This document shows, piece after piece, positions 53,701 to 62,826 of a stretch of 64,000 nt of DNA. A program made the translations under genes and the position numbers. The number at the start of each line of letters is the position of its first letter. The stretch's first letter is position 1. The notes under the pieces are model-generated. The model was not told where the DNA came from. It saw only the letters and a program-made list of their open reading frames with translations, and searched no databases. Origin of the DNA: Mycolicibacterium duvalii (lineage in GTDB: Bacteria; Actinomycetota; Actinomycetes; Mycobacteriales; Mycobacteriaceae); assembly GCF_010726645.1 (NCBI RefSeq), contig NZ_AP022563.1:3658001-3722000 (forward strand). Reading direction: 5' to 3'.

Positions 53701-55677
53701 ACGGCCGTAGGTCCGGTCCAGGTACGGTGCCGCGAACGCGGCAGCCTGGCGCGAGTCCGAGAACATCAAAAGTTTTCGGCCACTGCCAACCTCGTCCGCA
53801 GCCTCGTCCGTTGCCACCGGCAGCTCCTGGTAGAGCGCGGTAGTAATCACCGCCGGCGCAGCATTGGTGTCGGTTCTCAGCCGACGGATGACCTGCCTCG
53901 CCTGAGCACCGCATTCGGTACAGCGACTCATCACGCGCGTCGCGGCTCGATGTTCGCGTACGCGGCGCATATCACCCCCCGGACACGATGCTGATGCACA
54001 TCCCGCAGCACCGGAGTCAGCGAGAAGGCCGCATCCGGTGCAGAGATATCTAATCGTCGGGTCGGCCTTTGAGTCATCGTTCGCGAGAGTCATCTCGTCC
54101 TCGTCAATGACTGTGTCGTCCCCGCCATCGGTCAATACCAGCCATTTGACCGATGCGTCGTTCTTGGTGCTTGGAAGGAAGAACTCCCGTCCGTCACGGT
54201 GCTCGACGTCGCCGGCGAGGTGAACAGCACCACAGCGTTGACAGGTCCCGAATTCGAAGACTGCGCGTCCGGTCTCTGGGTCAATCTCGTGGCGGCCGAG
54301 AAATATCCGCGGTCCATCGGAACCGAAGCTCACAAAGGCACCTTCGGTGGCGCGCACAAACATGTGATACCTGGCGGAAAGGACTGGATTGCCCGCCTCG
54401 TCGCACACTTGGCTGCCAAGCGCAACCAGTGATTCAAGCTTGCGGGATGAGTCGGGGTCTTCTGGCCAGAGCCGGCGTTGGAGAACGTCTGCTGCTACCG
54501 GCCCTGCAGCAAGCGCACCCTTGAGATCCGCGATGGTGCGCTCCGCATGGAGTGCTTCGCTAGGCGCTCCCCCACCCAACTGTGAAAGTTCCGTAACATC
54601 AGCATCGGGCATACCGAGTCGCAGGAGCTGCTCATCGGTCATCTGCCACGTCGGTTTGGCTCTTCGCTGTTGCCGGGTCGGCTTGACGAGATCCTGCCGT
54701 TGTACATCGCTGTTGACGAATTCGAACGTGGCGTTGAATAAACTGCGCGCAAACGTCATAGCCTCGCCCGGAGCTGCATCCGGCGAGCTTCCTTCGAGGG
54801 ACGCCGACGTAGCCACACATTGCAGATTCGTGTCAGGCGCAACCCGTTGGCGTAGCCGCCGCAACAGCAGCGCGACTTCGGAGCCCTGGGCACCGTCGTA
54901 TACGTGGGCCTCATCCAATACCAGGAAGCGCCACGTACCGGAGTGAGGTCCGTCGAACAGGTCGATGTCAGCGGCGCGCAACAGCAGGTACTCGAGCATG
55001 GCGTAGTTGGTTAACAGGATGTGTGGTGGCGTGCTGCGCATCTCCTGCCGGCTCAAGAGTTCGTTTGGAAGCCGCTGCTCGCCGACGTTGGTAGCGAGGA
55101 AGTCGGACTCGGCGTCGCTTGCCTTCTCTAAGGTTTCGCCCGTGTAGCGTCCGAATGTGATGTCCGGTGCGACGCGAAGAGCTGCGCGAAGACGCTTCAA
55201 CTGATCATTCGCCAGCGCGTTCATCGGGTATAGGAGAAGTGCTCGTACACCTGGGCCGAGCGTGCCCGCCGCACTCTCACGAATCAGCGAGTCAAGTATC
55301 GGGAGCAGGAAGCTTTCCGTCTTGCCGGATCCGGTTCCGGTGCTAACGACCAGGTTTCGACCGGCGATGAACTTTCGGATCGCCTGCTCTTGATGTCGAT
55401 AGAGCGGTCGTGTGAGAGGCACGGCCGGGCTGTTCAACCGGGTGAAGTCGGGGTGGAGAACGCCTTCACCAATCAACTCCTGGAGCGTGGCTCCCGTCTC
55501 GTACGGCGGCGTGAGCTCGAGAAGCGGCCCCTTGGTCAGAAGCCTGGTCTGATTGATGGCCTCATCGAAGGCCTCCGCCATGGCGAGGTCGGCGGGCGCG
55601 AGCAGCGTCTTCAAGTACCTCTTGTAAGTCGCCTCAATTTGCTTGGCGGTCGCTAGCGGGTCGAGCCGGTCGGTCAT
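50734..55677 (-). CDS. DruE-like giant DEAD/DEAH helicase with DUF1998/MZB domain
   Basis: 1647 residues. SF2 helicase: Walker A STGTGSGKTESF (about 112), LLYPMNALANDQL, VLDEAHVYDGAQGSE, ATSASL, a long insertion with several zinc ribbons (CQRCGAVH, CTGCGLL, CTECGAQ, CDKCRKLTAC), then ELGVDVGDLQ, QRAGRAGRR, and the DUF1998 metal-binding CDCGPETSCYGCLRSFRN near the C-terminus. Size and the DUF1998 domain fit DruE, the hallmark of Druantia anti-phage systems. The C-terminus (IVIVDGSD...GYSVYHAHE) looks like a degenerate nuclease fold. The start overlaps the upstream gene's stop by 1 base (TGATG). Confidence 0.8.
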   Translation of the reverse strand: MTDRLDPLATAKQIEATYKRYLKTLLAPADLAMAEAFDEAINQTRLLTKGPLLELTPPYETGATLQELIGEGVLHPDFTRLNSPAVPLTRPLYRHQEQAIRKFIAGRNLVVSTGTGSGKTESFLLPILDSLIRESAAGTLGPGVRALLLYPMNALANDQLKRLRAALRVAPDITFGRYTGETLEKASDAESDFLATNVGEQRLPNELLSRQEMRSTPPHILLTNYAMLEYLLLRAADIDLFDGPHSGTWRFLVLDEAHVYDGAQGSEVALLLRRLRQRVAPDTNLQCVATSASLEGSSPDAAPGEAMTFARSLFNATFEFVNSDVQRQDLVKPTRQQRRAKPTWQMTDEQLLRLGMPDADVTELSQLGGGAPSEALHAERTIADLKGALAAGPVAADVLQRRLWPEDPDSSRKLESLVALGSQVCDEAGNPVLSARYHMFVRATEGAFVSFGSDGPRIFLGRHEIDPETGRAVFEFGTCQRCGAVHLAGDVEHRDGREFFLPSTKNDASVKWLVLTDGGDDTVIDEDEMTLANDDSKADPTIRYLCTGCGLLADSGAAGCASASCPGGDMRRVREHRAATRVMSRCTECGAQARQVIRRLRTDTNAAPAVITTALYQELPVATDEAADEVGSGRKLLMFSDSRQAAAFAAPYLDRTYGRFLERRYIVQALQDPKYSDEPLTIEDIAIVTRKKASGAGHFPDGMGTIAKNKAVNEWAIGELMALDTRQSLEGLGLMRVTLRRPRGAVLPRAFSTLGLTEDEAWSLLDELVKTARLQGAMDLLDDVDIQSERFEPRNARIRMRSRGSDRQRKIISWLPSGPGRTNGRITFVQKVLNALGSSESAEKVLEGCWNYLEQQKYFVVESDRNRGPVFQVDHTKLLVQNGLDCTWYLCDKCRKLTACSVRGVCPNSSCAGKLHSHVVPPSDADTNHYRVTYQTMGTAPLAAREHTAQWDAKQAAQIQRDFIDGRVNVLSCSTTFELGVDVGDLQSVVMRNMPPKTANYVQRAGRAGRRAASAALVLTYANRASHDLAKYQYPESMIAGQMRIPWVPVDNARIARRHAHSVALAAYFRHCADQGMTWRHAGEFFSPTSDGQDSPASRVRKFLTPIPPELKAAVRASIPEQVHAEIGIEDDSWVERLVDLLAKVEQEVGDDIKTFNDLIDAAIREKNLRHGDRLQRTLATIEKRPLIGFLANKNVLPKYGFPVDTVELRTLHCAEPVGRSLDLARDLSLAIYDYAPGNEVVAGGKVWTSRGLRRMPGRELDERKYRVCLSCKRFQCARELDAGELCPICGEPFGRTRRLVLPEFGFVADRQARDVGTAPPERRWHGASYVEDVGDEVDTFRWSGASGTAVAARAGTRATLAVISEGEGNGFQVCQWCGWADAAVRGARRRAHQRPESGKECDGPLEVVCLGHRYQSDVAEFTFDGVEYQRAAEASWLSALYAMLEGASEALEISRDDIDGALSWTKDNRRSIVLFDTVPGGAGAARRIAENLELVLRSAVDRVQQCDCGPETSCYGCLRSFRNARVHDELSRDGAQAILGPLGVNGVRSEMSEEWGGQVDLASDAVKLLLAELARLGVDEPEVGIEMGEYYWPVEVVWPNQRIVIVDGSDVERDRSLESDGYSVYHAHEAEVTEICKALTGASMTS

Positions 55678-58600
55678 CAGTACTCCCGGGTGAGGTCACC
55701 GCGACAGAAGTGCACGATTAATGCTTCTGCGATAAGCAGATCCGTCGCGACTAGTCGAGGACAGAGCTGGGCCATCACAGCCCAGGCACTGAGCATGCCT
55801 GAGTTGAGATATTGACCCATGATCCTGTCGTGTGCTTCCAATCGGGCTAAGACCGCTAGCGTCAAGGACTGCACCGACATCAACATCCAGGGGTGTTGTG
55901 CCGTGGGCACGCCGCGCAAGGCTTCGCTTCGTGCGCTGATGATCTCGTAGGCGTCGGGGCAGGCCCGCTTGATCGGCGACAGCGCAAACGACGTCTGAGC
56001 AGCGAAACCATCCGACCATCCAGTACGCATCCAGGCTGCCCGCTGGTGGAACGCTTCGACGTTGCCCGCCACCCGTGTGTCAGCGTCGAGTAGGGCCCCG
56101 GGCACCAGACGAAGACCGACTAACAGTTCCTCCACCTGGCTGGCCGGCATGGCGTCTAGCCTGAAGACATTGCGGTCGAAGCATCCCTCGGCCAACGAAG
56201 CTGCCTTGCCGGTCGCGAGCGTGTCAATCAGTAAGTCGCCACCCTTATCACGCAGATACGCAAGGGTTTCCGCGCGTTCTTCACGGACCTCATCCTTCCT
56301 CCGGTGCAGTGACGGCAGGTCGGAGATCTCCACCATGCAACCGAACCACGGGTCCGCGTGAAGTTCGTTCAGAGTGAACGTCGTTGCGAAGCTTCGGTTG
56401 ACCAGTTCCGAACCCACGAGCATGCCCATTTTGTCGCGCAGGGCAATAGTGCTGTTGCCGAGGCCTTCGAGAGCCCTGCGCGGCTCCTGGCCCAGCATCT
56501 TGATCAGCGCCGACCTAGTGCGACTGGCCACTGTGTCACTCGAGTCGAATCCGAGCATCGCCAGCGCCGACCACACCTCCGGCATCGCACCGACTGCCTC
56601 AGGTGCGGAACCCTCACCTGCCAAGAATTGCGAGAGCTTGGTCCGACCGGTGTCCTGCGACACTACCCAACCAGGTTGGGCGACTCGGAATGCCGTGTCA
56701 TCTGGTCGCTGTGGTGGCTCGACGAGCACCCAGGGGTCGTCGACGAATACCTGACAACACAGCTCACCAGCGTTCACTAAATCGTCGGGTAGTTCCAAGG
56801 TGTCGCCGTCCAGCGGTAGTGACTGGGCGGGCAGCCATGGGGCGGTGGTGGGCCAGACGTGCACGGCGAGGTCCGCAGAGTCGAGCAGACCATTGAAAAC
56901 CAGTGAGCCATTAACGAGACGGACGCCGGAACACACCTGCGGCGGTCGAACAGCGAGAACAACTACCTCAAGATTCCCTGTTTCACACGCAATGTTCGCA
57001 ACGACCTTGCCGATTTCGGCGTGGCGCGCTGAATCCGCGAATCGTGCTGTGGCTGTTTCAAATACCCCGCCTGGTTTGCGCCGTGCTTGCTCAACGTGAA
57101 TAACTTCTCCGGCGCCATCGACGAAGGTGAAATATGCGTCCATCCCTTTGGGTAGGCGTACTGCCACGTAGCGGTCCTGCGCCAGGTCGCCCGGTGCACA
57201 TGTATCCGCGGTAGTGCGCCAGGTTGCGGGTTCTCCCCTGAGCCCGGTGCGCATCGTGATGTGCTCTGGCCGAACAACGACATCGGCGGAACGCTCGTCA
57301 CTGCTCAACGTGATGAGCCGCTCTGGCTTGTCCACAGCAAATTCGATCAGGTCGGGCGAAACCTGCAGGGATGTCGAGGATCCCAACGCTGCGGTGCACG
57401 GGCTGAGCCCCCCTGGAACCGGTATCCTCAGCTCACTGTCGAAATCAGCATCGAGACCTTCCGCCACAAACACGACTGCTCGCACATCTGCCCCAAGCGG
57501 TCCCGTCACGACAATCTCGAAAAGCCCAAGCAAGCCTGATTCCGCGTCGTCGAAAGGATCGACACAGGTCTGCTCTTCCTCTGCATTCCATTCGTCGTCG
57601 GATATCCATTCGGTCTGCCCGAACAACCGGGTTCGGACCCGCCACTTTGTAGTCGCGCGGCTTGACGAAGGCGGAAGCATTACCCATGGACGCTCCGCGT
57701 AGACCGGGCGGCCGTCCTGCGTACGACAGCCCGGTACCGGCTCGCTGAGATGGAACGTCGGAACAGCGTCCTTGCGGACCGGGTGCGTGGTCCCGATCGG
57801 TCTTCCGTTCCGTCGTAGCTGCAGCGCTTCCACGTCTGCGAGGTCGACATACGTGCTGCGCCAACCGATCCAGCCGGCAGGCGCGCCGGAGTCCGTGCGC
57901 GCATCCACAACACGGTCGGCCTGCGGGTCATAGAGTTCGGCGTCGGAGGGGTGGATCACCCAAACCGCGTCTTTTAGCGCGTCCCGGCGAGGAATCCACG
58001 TGCCATCGGCGGCGAACGTGAGCATCGGATCCGTCGTGCCAACAACTTGCAGCGAGAAGCTTGAATCGCTGGCGTCATGCCAAAGCAGAATCTCCCGTAT
58101 TGGCATCGGCACCGGTATCAACGTGGGCGCATGATTTCCGTCTGTAACGCCCCAACTGCGTTCGGCGTGCACCTCACGGACTGCACCGTCGAACGACACG
58201 CGCCACGGAAGCCCCGGGCTCGACCGCGGGTACGGCACGCTCACCACAAGCTGGTCGTCGTCCACGGAATATGCGAGCGCGGGGCGCCGCTGGACGGAGC
58301 TGCTTGTCGCGCGTCGGCCCTTCCACTCGATTGGGTGATCACGAAGTTGGTGGACGAGCTCATCGACTAAGACCGTCGGCAGGCCAGTAGTTGCGGTGTC
58401 TAATCCTGAGTCGAGCAAGCCCGGATCGACGACGGCAGCATCGACGACCTCGATGATCCGGTCAAGGATGTCGACGGCGAATTCCCCGCCATAACGGAGG
58501 AAGTTTCTGACCGGGACGTCGAGCGCATTCGTGCGGTACTGCTTACCCGGTTCCTCCAGCCATTCCAATAGCGCCACACCCGTGGCCTCCCGGCCCTGTA

Positions 58601-59078
58601 CCAGGTGACTGTCGATCATCTGCAGCAGATCCCGAAGACAATGCGCAGGAATGCCCGCGTGCATTGCCAGGATCATGACGTACTGATTCTGACGTTCGAG
58701 TTTCGTGAATCGGGCAAGTTTGAATTTGTTCAACAACGGCACCAGTTGTCGCCGCATTGCGTTCTCGAAGTAGTTGTCGCGCCCGAGCCCGAGCTCGGAC
58801 CAGAACTCATCCCAATATGCGCCCTGGTCGTATGCGAGTGCGGCGTGACCGACCAAGATGGCGAGCGTCAACGCCGGGTACTTCTTGATTACATCGTCGT
58901 ACCGGTGACCGCGGCCGAGCATGCCGCGGGCGGCGGCGCCGTACTTCGATTGAGCGGTGCGCACTTCGTCGGCGTTGAGGTTCAACTCTGCGACGAGATT
59001 CACAGGTTCTAGAGCGACACGTAGCCGGTAGTCCTCATCGCTCAGCCAATCGAGCAGCGACCTGCTTTCCTCATCCAT
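55677..59078 (-). CDS. DruH-like large protein of unknown fold
   Basis: 1133 residues. No catalytic motif recognised; alternating beta-rich segments (WRVSFDGAVREVHAERSWGV, FRVAQPGWVVSQDTGRTKL) and helical segments. A partner of this size, directly upstream of a DruE-type helicase, is what Druantia type III carries (DruH plus DruE). ATG 59078 follows GGGGGA. Its last base overlaps the DruE-like start. If this is not DruH, it is a large accessory to the helicase, perhaps a beta-sandwich scaffold that recognises phage products. Confidence 0.6.
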   Translation of the reverse strand: MDEESRSLLDWLSDEDYRLRVALEPVNLVAELNLNADEVRTAQSKYGAAARGMLGRGHRYDDVIKKYPALTLAILVGHAALAYDQGAYWDEFWSELGLGRDNYFENAMRRQLVPLLNKFKLARFTKLERQNQYVMILAMHAGIPAHCLRDLLQMIDSHLVQGREATGVALLEWLEEPGKQYRTNALDVPVRNFLRYGGEFAVDILDRIIEVVDAAVVDPGLLDSGLDTATTGLPTVLVDELVHQLRDHPIEWKGRRATSSSVQRRPALAYSVDDDQLVVSVPYPRSSPGLPWRVSFDGAVREVHAERSWGVTDGNHAPTLIPVPMPIREILLWHDASDSSFSLQVVGTTDPMLTFAADGTWIPRRDALKDAVWVIHPSDAELYDPQADRVVDARTDSGAPAGWIGWRSTYVDLADVEALQLRRNGRPIGTTHPVRKDAVPTFHLSEPVPGCRTQDGRPVYAERPWVMLPPSSSRATTKWRVRTRLFGQTEWISDDEWNAEEEQTCVDPFDDAESGLLGLFEIVVTGPLGADVRAVVFVAEGLDADFDSELRIPVPGGLSPCTAALGSSTSLQVSPDLIEFAVDKPERLITLSSDERSADVVVRPEHITMRTGLRGEPATWRTTADTCAPGDLAQDRYVAVRLPKGMDAYFTFVDGAGEVIHVEQARRKPGGVFETATARFADSARHAEIGKVVANIACETGNLEVVVLAVRPPQVCSGVRLVNGSLVFNGLLDSADLAVHVWPTTAPWLPAQSLPLDGDTLELPDDLVNAGELCCQVFVDDPWVLVEPPQRPDDTAFRVAQPGWVVSQDTGRTKLSQFLAGEGSAPEAVGAMPEVWSALAMLGFDSSDTVASRTRSALIKMLGQEPRRALEGLGNSTIALRDKMGMLVGSELVNRSFATTFTLNELHADPWFGCMVEISDLPSLHRRKDEVREERAETLAYLRDKGGDLLIDTLATGKAASLAEGCFDRNVFRLDAMPASQVEELLVGLRLVPGALLDADTRVAGNVEAFHQRAAWMRTGWSDGFAAQTSFALSPIKRACPDAYEIISARSEALRGVPTAQHPWMLMSVQSLTLAVLARLEAHDRIMGQYLNSGMLSAWAVMAQLCPRLVATDLLIAEALIVHFCRGDLTREY

Positions 59079-59283
59079 GGCACTTGTCCCCCGCAAACCT
59101 TCACATCCGCTTATTGACGTAGCAGTCGACCATAAGACAAGGCACCGACAGACACGCACCCAACCCCGCTCCGGCAGCGGCGGTCCGCTCTGAGGGGTGG
59201 TTGCTCACTCGCTCGAGTTCGAGCCGTCGTGCGCAACCGCCGAGCCACACATACCGCGCATCGAGTTGTCGCATAATTAGTCC
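59079..59283. other. Gap upstream of the DruH-like gene
   Basis: About 205 bp between the end of the helical-protein gene and the DruH-like start, both on the minus strand. A separate promoter for the Druantia-like pair is likely here, but no strong -35/-10 pair was identified. Confidence 0.4.
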
Positions 59284-60606
59284 CTAGGACTGGTCCTCGC
59301 CACGTTGAAAGCGCGGGAAGCGTTTCGTCCGGCGGACGGTTTCCTTGCCCTTTGCGTGGCCTTCCTCCGGCAATAGGCTGGTTACGCTGGCGATTCTTTC
59401 GCTTGCGGCGTTGAGCGCGCGGCCGGCGTAGTCACCTGCGACTGCAAGCACGTGACCGGCCGCGTCCCGGACGGAGGGGGTGTTGAGGTCTTGCCACTGC
59501 GCGATCTGGTGGCGACGGGCGCGGGCGAACGCATCCAAATCGTCTTGCAGCTGCTTGCTGTGCTTTGCCACATCGCGCACCGACCAGTATCGGAACCCGT
59601 CGATGCGGTTCGTCCGCCGGTAGGATTCCAGCACTTCGGCGGCCCGGGCATATAGCTTGCCGTCTTCGGCGACCTGGGTGGCGAGCAAATCGAATGCGTC
59701 CGCAACGACCTGTTCGCGATGTTCGGGCTCGACGTCCTGGACTCGCGCCAGGCGCAGACGCTGCCAGTTGTTCAGAGACTCTTCGGCGACGACGAGCAAG
59801 TTCAGGGTTTCTCCGAGGCGGTTCTCCTCCACTGCCTGTCGCAGGATCTCGGCGCGCTCCTGCACTGGTCTGGATGTGTCGAAGTCGTCGAGCGTTCGTA
59901 GTGCGTGGGCGCGCAGGCGCTCAACGGTGACGATTAAGTCGGGTCCCAGGGCCGCGATCGACTGCCAATCGGTAGCGGGCAGCGCGCCGTTGTTGTCTAG
60001 ATTGCGGGCCATTCGCTCGACGGTCGCGTGGTGGCCTTTTACGTCGCCAATCCGGTTGGCCTCGACCAACTTGAGAATTGATTCGACTTTGCCCTCAACA
60101 CGGCTGATCGAATCATTGACCTCGGCGATGGCCATTTTCAGGGCCATTTGGACCGCGATCATCTGTACCGAAACCATCTCGGTCGGGCCGAGCGATACTT
60201 GCCGCCACTGCAACTGCTGCAGGAATTGGCCCGCATTGTCGACGGTGGTCATGCGGTAGAAACCGGGATCGCCCGGCATCAGGTTGCCGGCGCGGATCGC
60301 CTCCATGCTTCTTGCCGACAACTGGACAAACTGCCCGTGCTGGGCAAACATCGCCGCCGCGCCGACAGCCGCGGCGGCGGCATTGCCGAGGGCGCCCTTG
60401 CTCACGTTCGCGACGTCGACAAGTTGTCCGGCTGCCTCTTTGATCTTGTTGATGTACCGCTCGACGACATCGGGGTGCCCGTCGACCAGCATCCCCTCAT
60501 TGGTCACCGAGATCGCCAGGTCGTGCCCTGGGTCGGACTCCGCCAGCGGCACCGGCACCATGTCGGTCTTCGGTTCGCCGGGGGTTGGTTGCTCGTCAAC
60601 GGTCAT
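59284..60606 (-). CDS. Hypothetical helical protein of the RelE-UvrD operon
   Basis: 440 residues, almost entirely helical. An Ala-rich hydrophobic segment (GNAAAAAVGAAAMFAQHG, about 70-88) could be membrane-inserting or amphipathic; the rest has coiled-coil potential (IAEVNDSISRVEGKVESILKLVEANRIGDVKG). No known motif. It starts 3 bp after the stop of the RelE-UvrD gene, so it is its operon partner. A structural or regulatory role for the helicase is plausible. Confidence 0.6.
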   Translation of the reverse strand: MTVDEQPTPGEPKTDMVPVPLAESDPGHDLAISVTNEGMLVDGHPDVVERYINKIKEAAGQLVDVANVSKGALGNAAAAAVGAAAMFAQHGQFVQLSARSMEAIRAGNLMPGDPGFYRMTTVDNAGQFLQQLQWRQVSLGPTEMVSVQMIAVQMALKMAIAEVNDSISRVEGKVESILKLVEANRIGDVKGHHATVERMARNLDNNGALPATDWQSIAALGPDLIVTVERLRAHALRTLDDFDTSRPVQERAEILRQAVEENRLGETLNLLVVAEESLNNWQRLRLARVQDVEPEHREQVVADAFDLLATQVAEDGKLYARAAEVLESYRRTNRIDGFRYWSVRDVAKHSKQLQDDLDAFARARRHQIAQWQDLNTPSVRDAAGHVLAVAGDYAGRALNAASERIASVTSLLPEEGHAKGKETVRRTKRFPRFQRGEDQS

Positions 60607-60609
60607 GTG

Positions 60610-62826
60610 TTACTTCCCCGCTCCCAACAACTCCGAGCGCCGTCCGCTCCACGTCACTACCAACGCGTCGCGCGCGCGGCTGCTCGCGACATATAACAAC
60701 GACCGTTCGCGCAGTAGCGCTTCGTCACGCTCCTCGTCGGGGATAGAGCGCAACGTCGCAGGCGACGGGACGTGCTTATCGTCGGCACCGGCGAGAATCA
60801 CCCGGGAGAACTCCATCCCCTTCGCCCGGTGCATGGTCATGACTAGAGGTTGACCGGGTACCGCGGCGTTCTTATCGACGGCGCGCGCCGGGACACCATG
60901 CTCGCCGAGGCCGCGAACAAACCGGTCACGTTCGTCCTGGCTGCGGGTGAGCACGGCGATACTTTCAGGTTCTACGGCGTCCTCTTCGAGCCACGTTTTG
61001 ATCTTCGCGGCAACGGTTTTCAACTCATCGGCAAGGTTCTCGCAGGGAATCAATTCGGGCTCGGGTCCGCTGCGGGCTGAACGGTAGTCGGTTGTTGTCT
61101 CTTCTTCCTGTTCGAGGTCGCTGTACTCGGCACCAGACAACACACCCACCGCGAATCGGAGGTTTTGGGCGGTGGTTCGGTAATTCAGTGTCAACCGACG
61201 CGACCGCCCGACGATTTTGATTCCGAAGCGACTCAGCACGATCGGGCTACCGTAGATCCGTTGGTGTGAGTCCTCGGCGATGAATAGATCGTTCGGCCCC
61301 TCGGCCGCCAGGGATCGCAACAACGCCCAGTGCGTTGCGTGCAGGTCTTGCGCTTCGTCCACGATGACATGATCGGCGAGATAACTGCCGTCCTTTTCCG
61401 TCCGGATGCGCAGGGCCTCGGCGGCCAGCGCGAGAACTTCCGGAAAGCTGATGGTCTCGTCCATCTGGCTCTGCCGACGGTATGCCTCGACCAGCTTCCA
61501 TACGGCGATGCGCTGTGGCCGGCTGAGTCGTACGCCTCGACCAGGACGCGGTACCTTGGCGTATTGCTCGAGTGTGGTGATTTGATTCGCCAGGACGACC
61601 GCGACGTACTCGGTTTCCAAGAACGCGGGTGTGGCCAACTTCTTGTCGAGTCCCGAGTCGACGGTTTGTGCGACTTCTCTCCACACGGTATCGGGTGCGG
61701 TTCGGCGCGAACCGAATTCGACTCGGTGCCCGAAGATGCGTTCGGCTGCCGCGTCTGCTAGACCCCCGGCACGGTGCAGTACGTCTCGGCCCAGTGCATC
61801 GATGCCGCCGACGTAGACGCCGCGATCGCCGGGCTTCTCGGCGATGGAAATGGTGGAGTCAAGGGTGGCCAGATCAGCCTTTAGCCCTTGTGCGAGGGTG
61901 GCGTTGAAGGTGGTCAAAATAATCCGCGCGTTCGGGTTGGTGCGGGAGAGCCGACGTGCACGGTGAATCGCGACGACGGTCTTGCCGGTTCCGGCGCCAC
62001 CCGAGAGGCGGAACGCACCACCGTAATTCGATTCGACATAGCGGCGTTGCTCCGGGTGCAGGAATATGCGCCACGCGGCGAAGTCCCCTCCCTCGATGAC
62101 GCGGCGCAGTTCCTCGTCGTCTTCGATGAACGCGAACTGCATCTTCGACGCTGGACGTTCGAGCGCCGCGATGATCTGCTGATCCTCGTCGACGGAGGTG
62201 TCGATCGGCTGGTCGGTGAACCCGTGTTTGTCTCGGATCGTTTCGATCGCGATGCCGGTCGCGAGATCGAGAAGGGCGCTGCCCTCCCATTCGAGCCCGG
62301 CTTCGGCCACCTCGAGCAGCGCCGACTCGTCGGGGGCGGCCATGGCCCGATCGGCCAGCGCTGGGTCGATTCCGAGACCTTCGGTCAGATCTGCCAGCGT
62401 GTAGCCGACTCCCTCGAGGTAAGAGAGCTCCGGCGCGGGTGGCGGTTTGGTGGGCGTCGAAACCGCCGGCTGCTCATTGGCAGGGACTTCGCCGATCAGT
62501 CCTTCGAGGGTGCCGTTGATCGGGTTGACGCGCAGCGTAGCCCGCTCAGCAAGCTTGATCGCATCGTCGTGCGGCCACGTTCCCATATAGATGTAGGTGG
62601 TGCCGCTCGACTTGTCGTCGATACGGAACAGGATGGCACGCCAATACAGGTCGACCCGGCCGGTTCGTACCCGAGGATCGACCGCTGCCTTCAAGGGTTC
62701 GATGTGCAGTTTGGGAGAAGTGTCGTCCTTATTCAGCTTCTCGAAGAAGTCGTAGACCTTGTTCTTGACCGAACCGTCCAGCTTCGACATCGCCTTGCTG
62801 TTGGAGGCGATAACCAGATTCGCCAT
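60610..62826 (-). CDS. RelE-fold N-terminus fused to UvrD-like SF1 helicase
   Basis: 738 residues. Residues about 10-100 have the order and chemistry of RelE/ParE-fold toxins (NKVYDFFEKLNKDD, RVDLYWRAILFRIDDKSSGTTYIYMGTWPHDDAIK). A helical linker with a Pro-rich stretch (TPTKPPPAPE) follows. The SF1 helicase has Walker A GGAGTGKT (about 276), LTTFNATLAQGLKADL, VIVDEAQDLHATHW, LNYRTTAQNLRFA, and the terminal MTMHRAKGMEFSRVILAG and YVASSRARDALVV. It lacks the 2B bulk of full UvrD. The start is directly after the TAG of the upstream gene. RelE-UvrD fusions are known from genome-conflict loci; which RNA or DNA it acts on is open. Confidence 0.82.
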   Translation of the reverse strand: MANLVIASNSKAMSKLDGSVKNKVYDFFEKLNKDDTSPKLHIEPLKAAVDPRVRTGRVDLYWRAILFRIDDKSSGTTYIYMGTWPHDDAIKLAERATLRVNPINGTLEGLIGEVPANEQPAVSTPTKPPPAPELSYLEGVGYTLADLTEGLGIDPALADRAMAAPDESALLEVAEAGLEWEGSALLDLATGIAIETIRDKHGFTDQPIDTSVDEDQQIIAALERPASKMQFAFIEDDEELRRVIEGGDFAAWRIFLHPEQRRYVESNYGGAFRLSGGAGTGKTVVAIHRARRLSRTNPNARIILTTFNATLAQGLKADLATLDSTISIAEKPGDRGVYVGGIDALGRDVLHRAGGLADAAAERIFGHRVEFGSRRTAPDTVWREVAQTVDSGLDKKLATPAFLETEYVAVVLANQITTLEQYAKVPRPGRGVRLSRPQRIAVWKLVEAYRRQSQMDETISFPEVLALAAEALRIRTEKDGSYLADHVIVDEAQDLHATHWALLRSLAAEGPNDLFIAEDSHQRIYGSPIVLSRFGIKIVGRSRRLTLNYRTTAQNLRFAVGVLSGAEYSDLEQEEETTTDYRSARSGPEPELIPCENLADELKTVAAKIKTWLEEDAVEPESIAVLTRSQDERDRFVRGLGEHGVPARAVDKNAAVPGQPLVMTMHRAKGMEFSRVILAGADDKHVPSPATLRSIPDEERDEALLRERSLLYVASSRARDALVVTWSGRRSELLGAGK

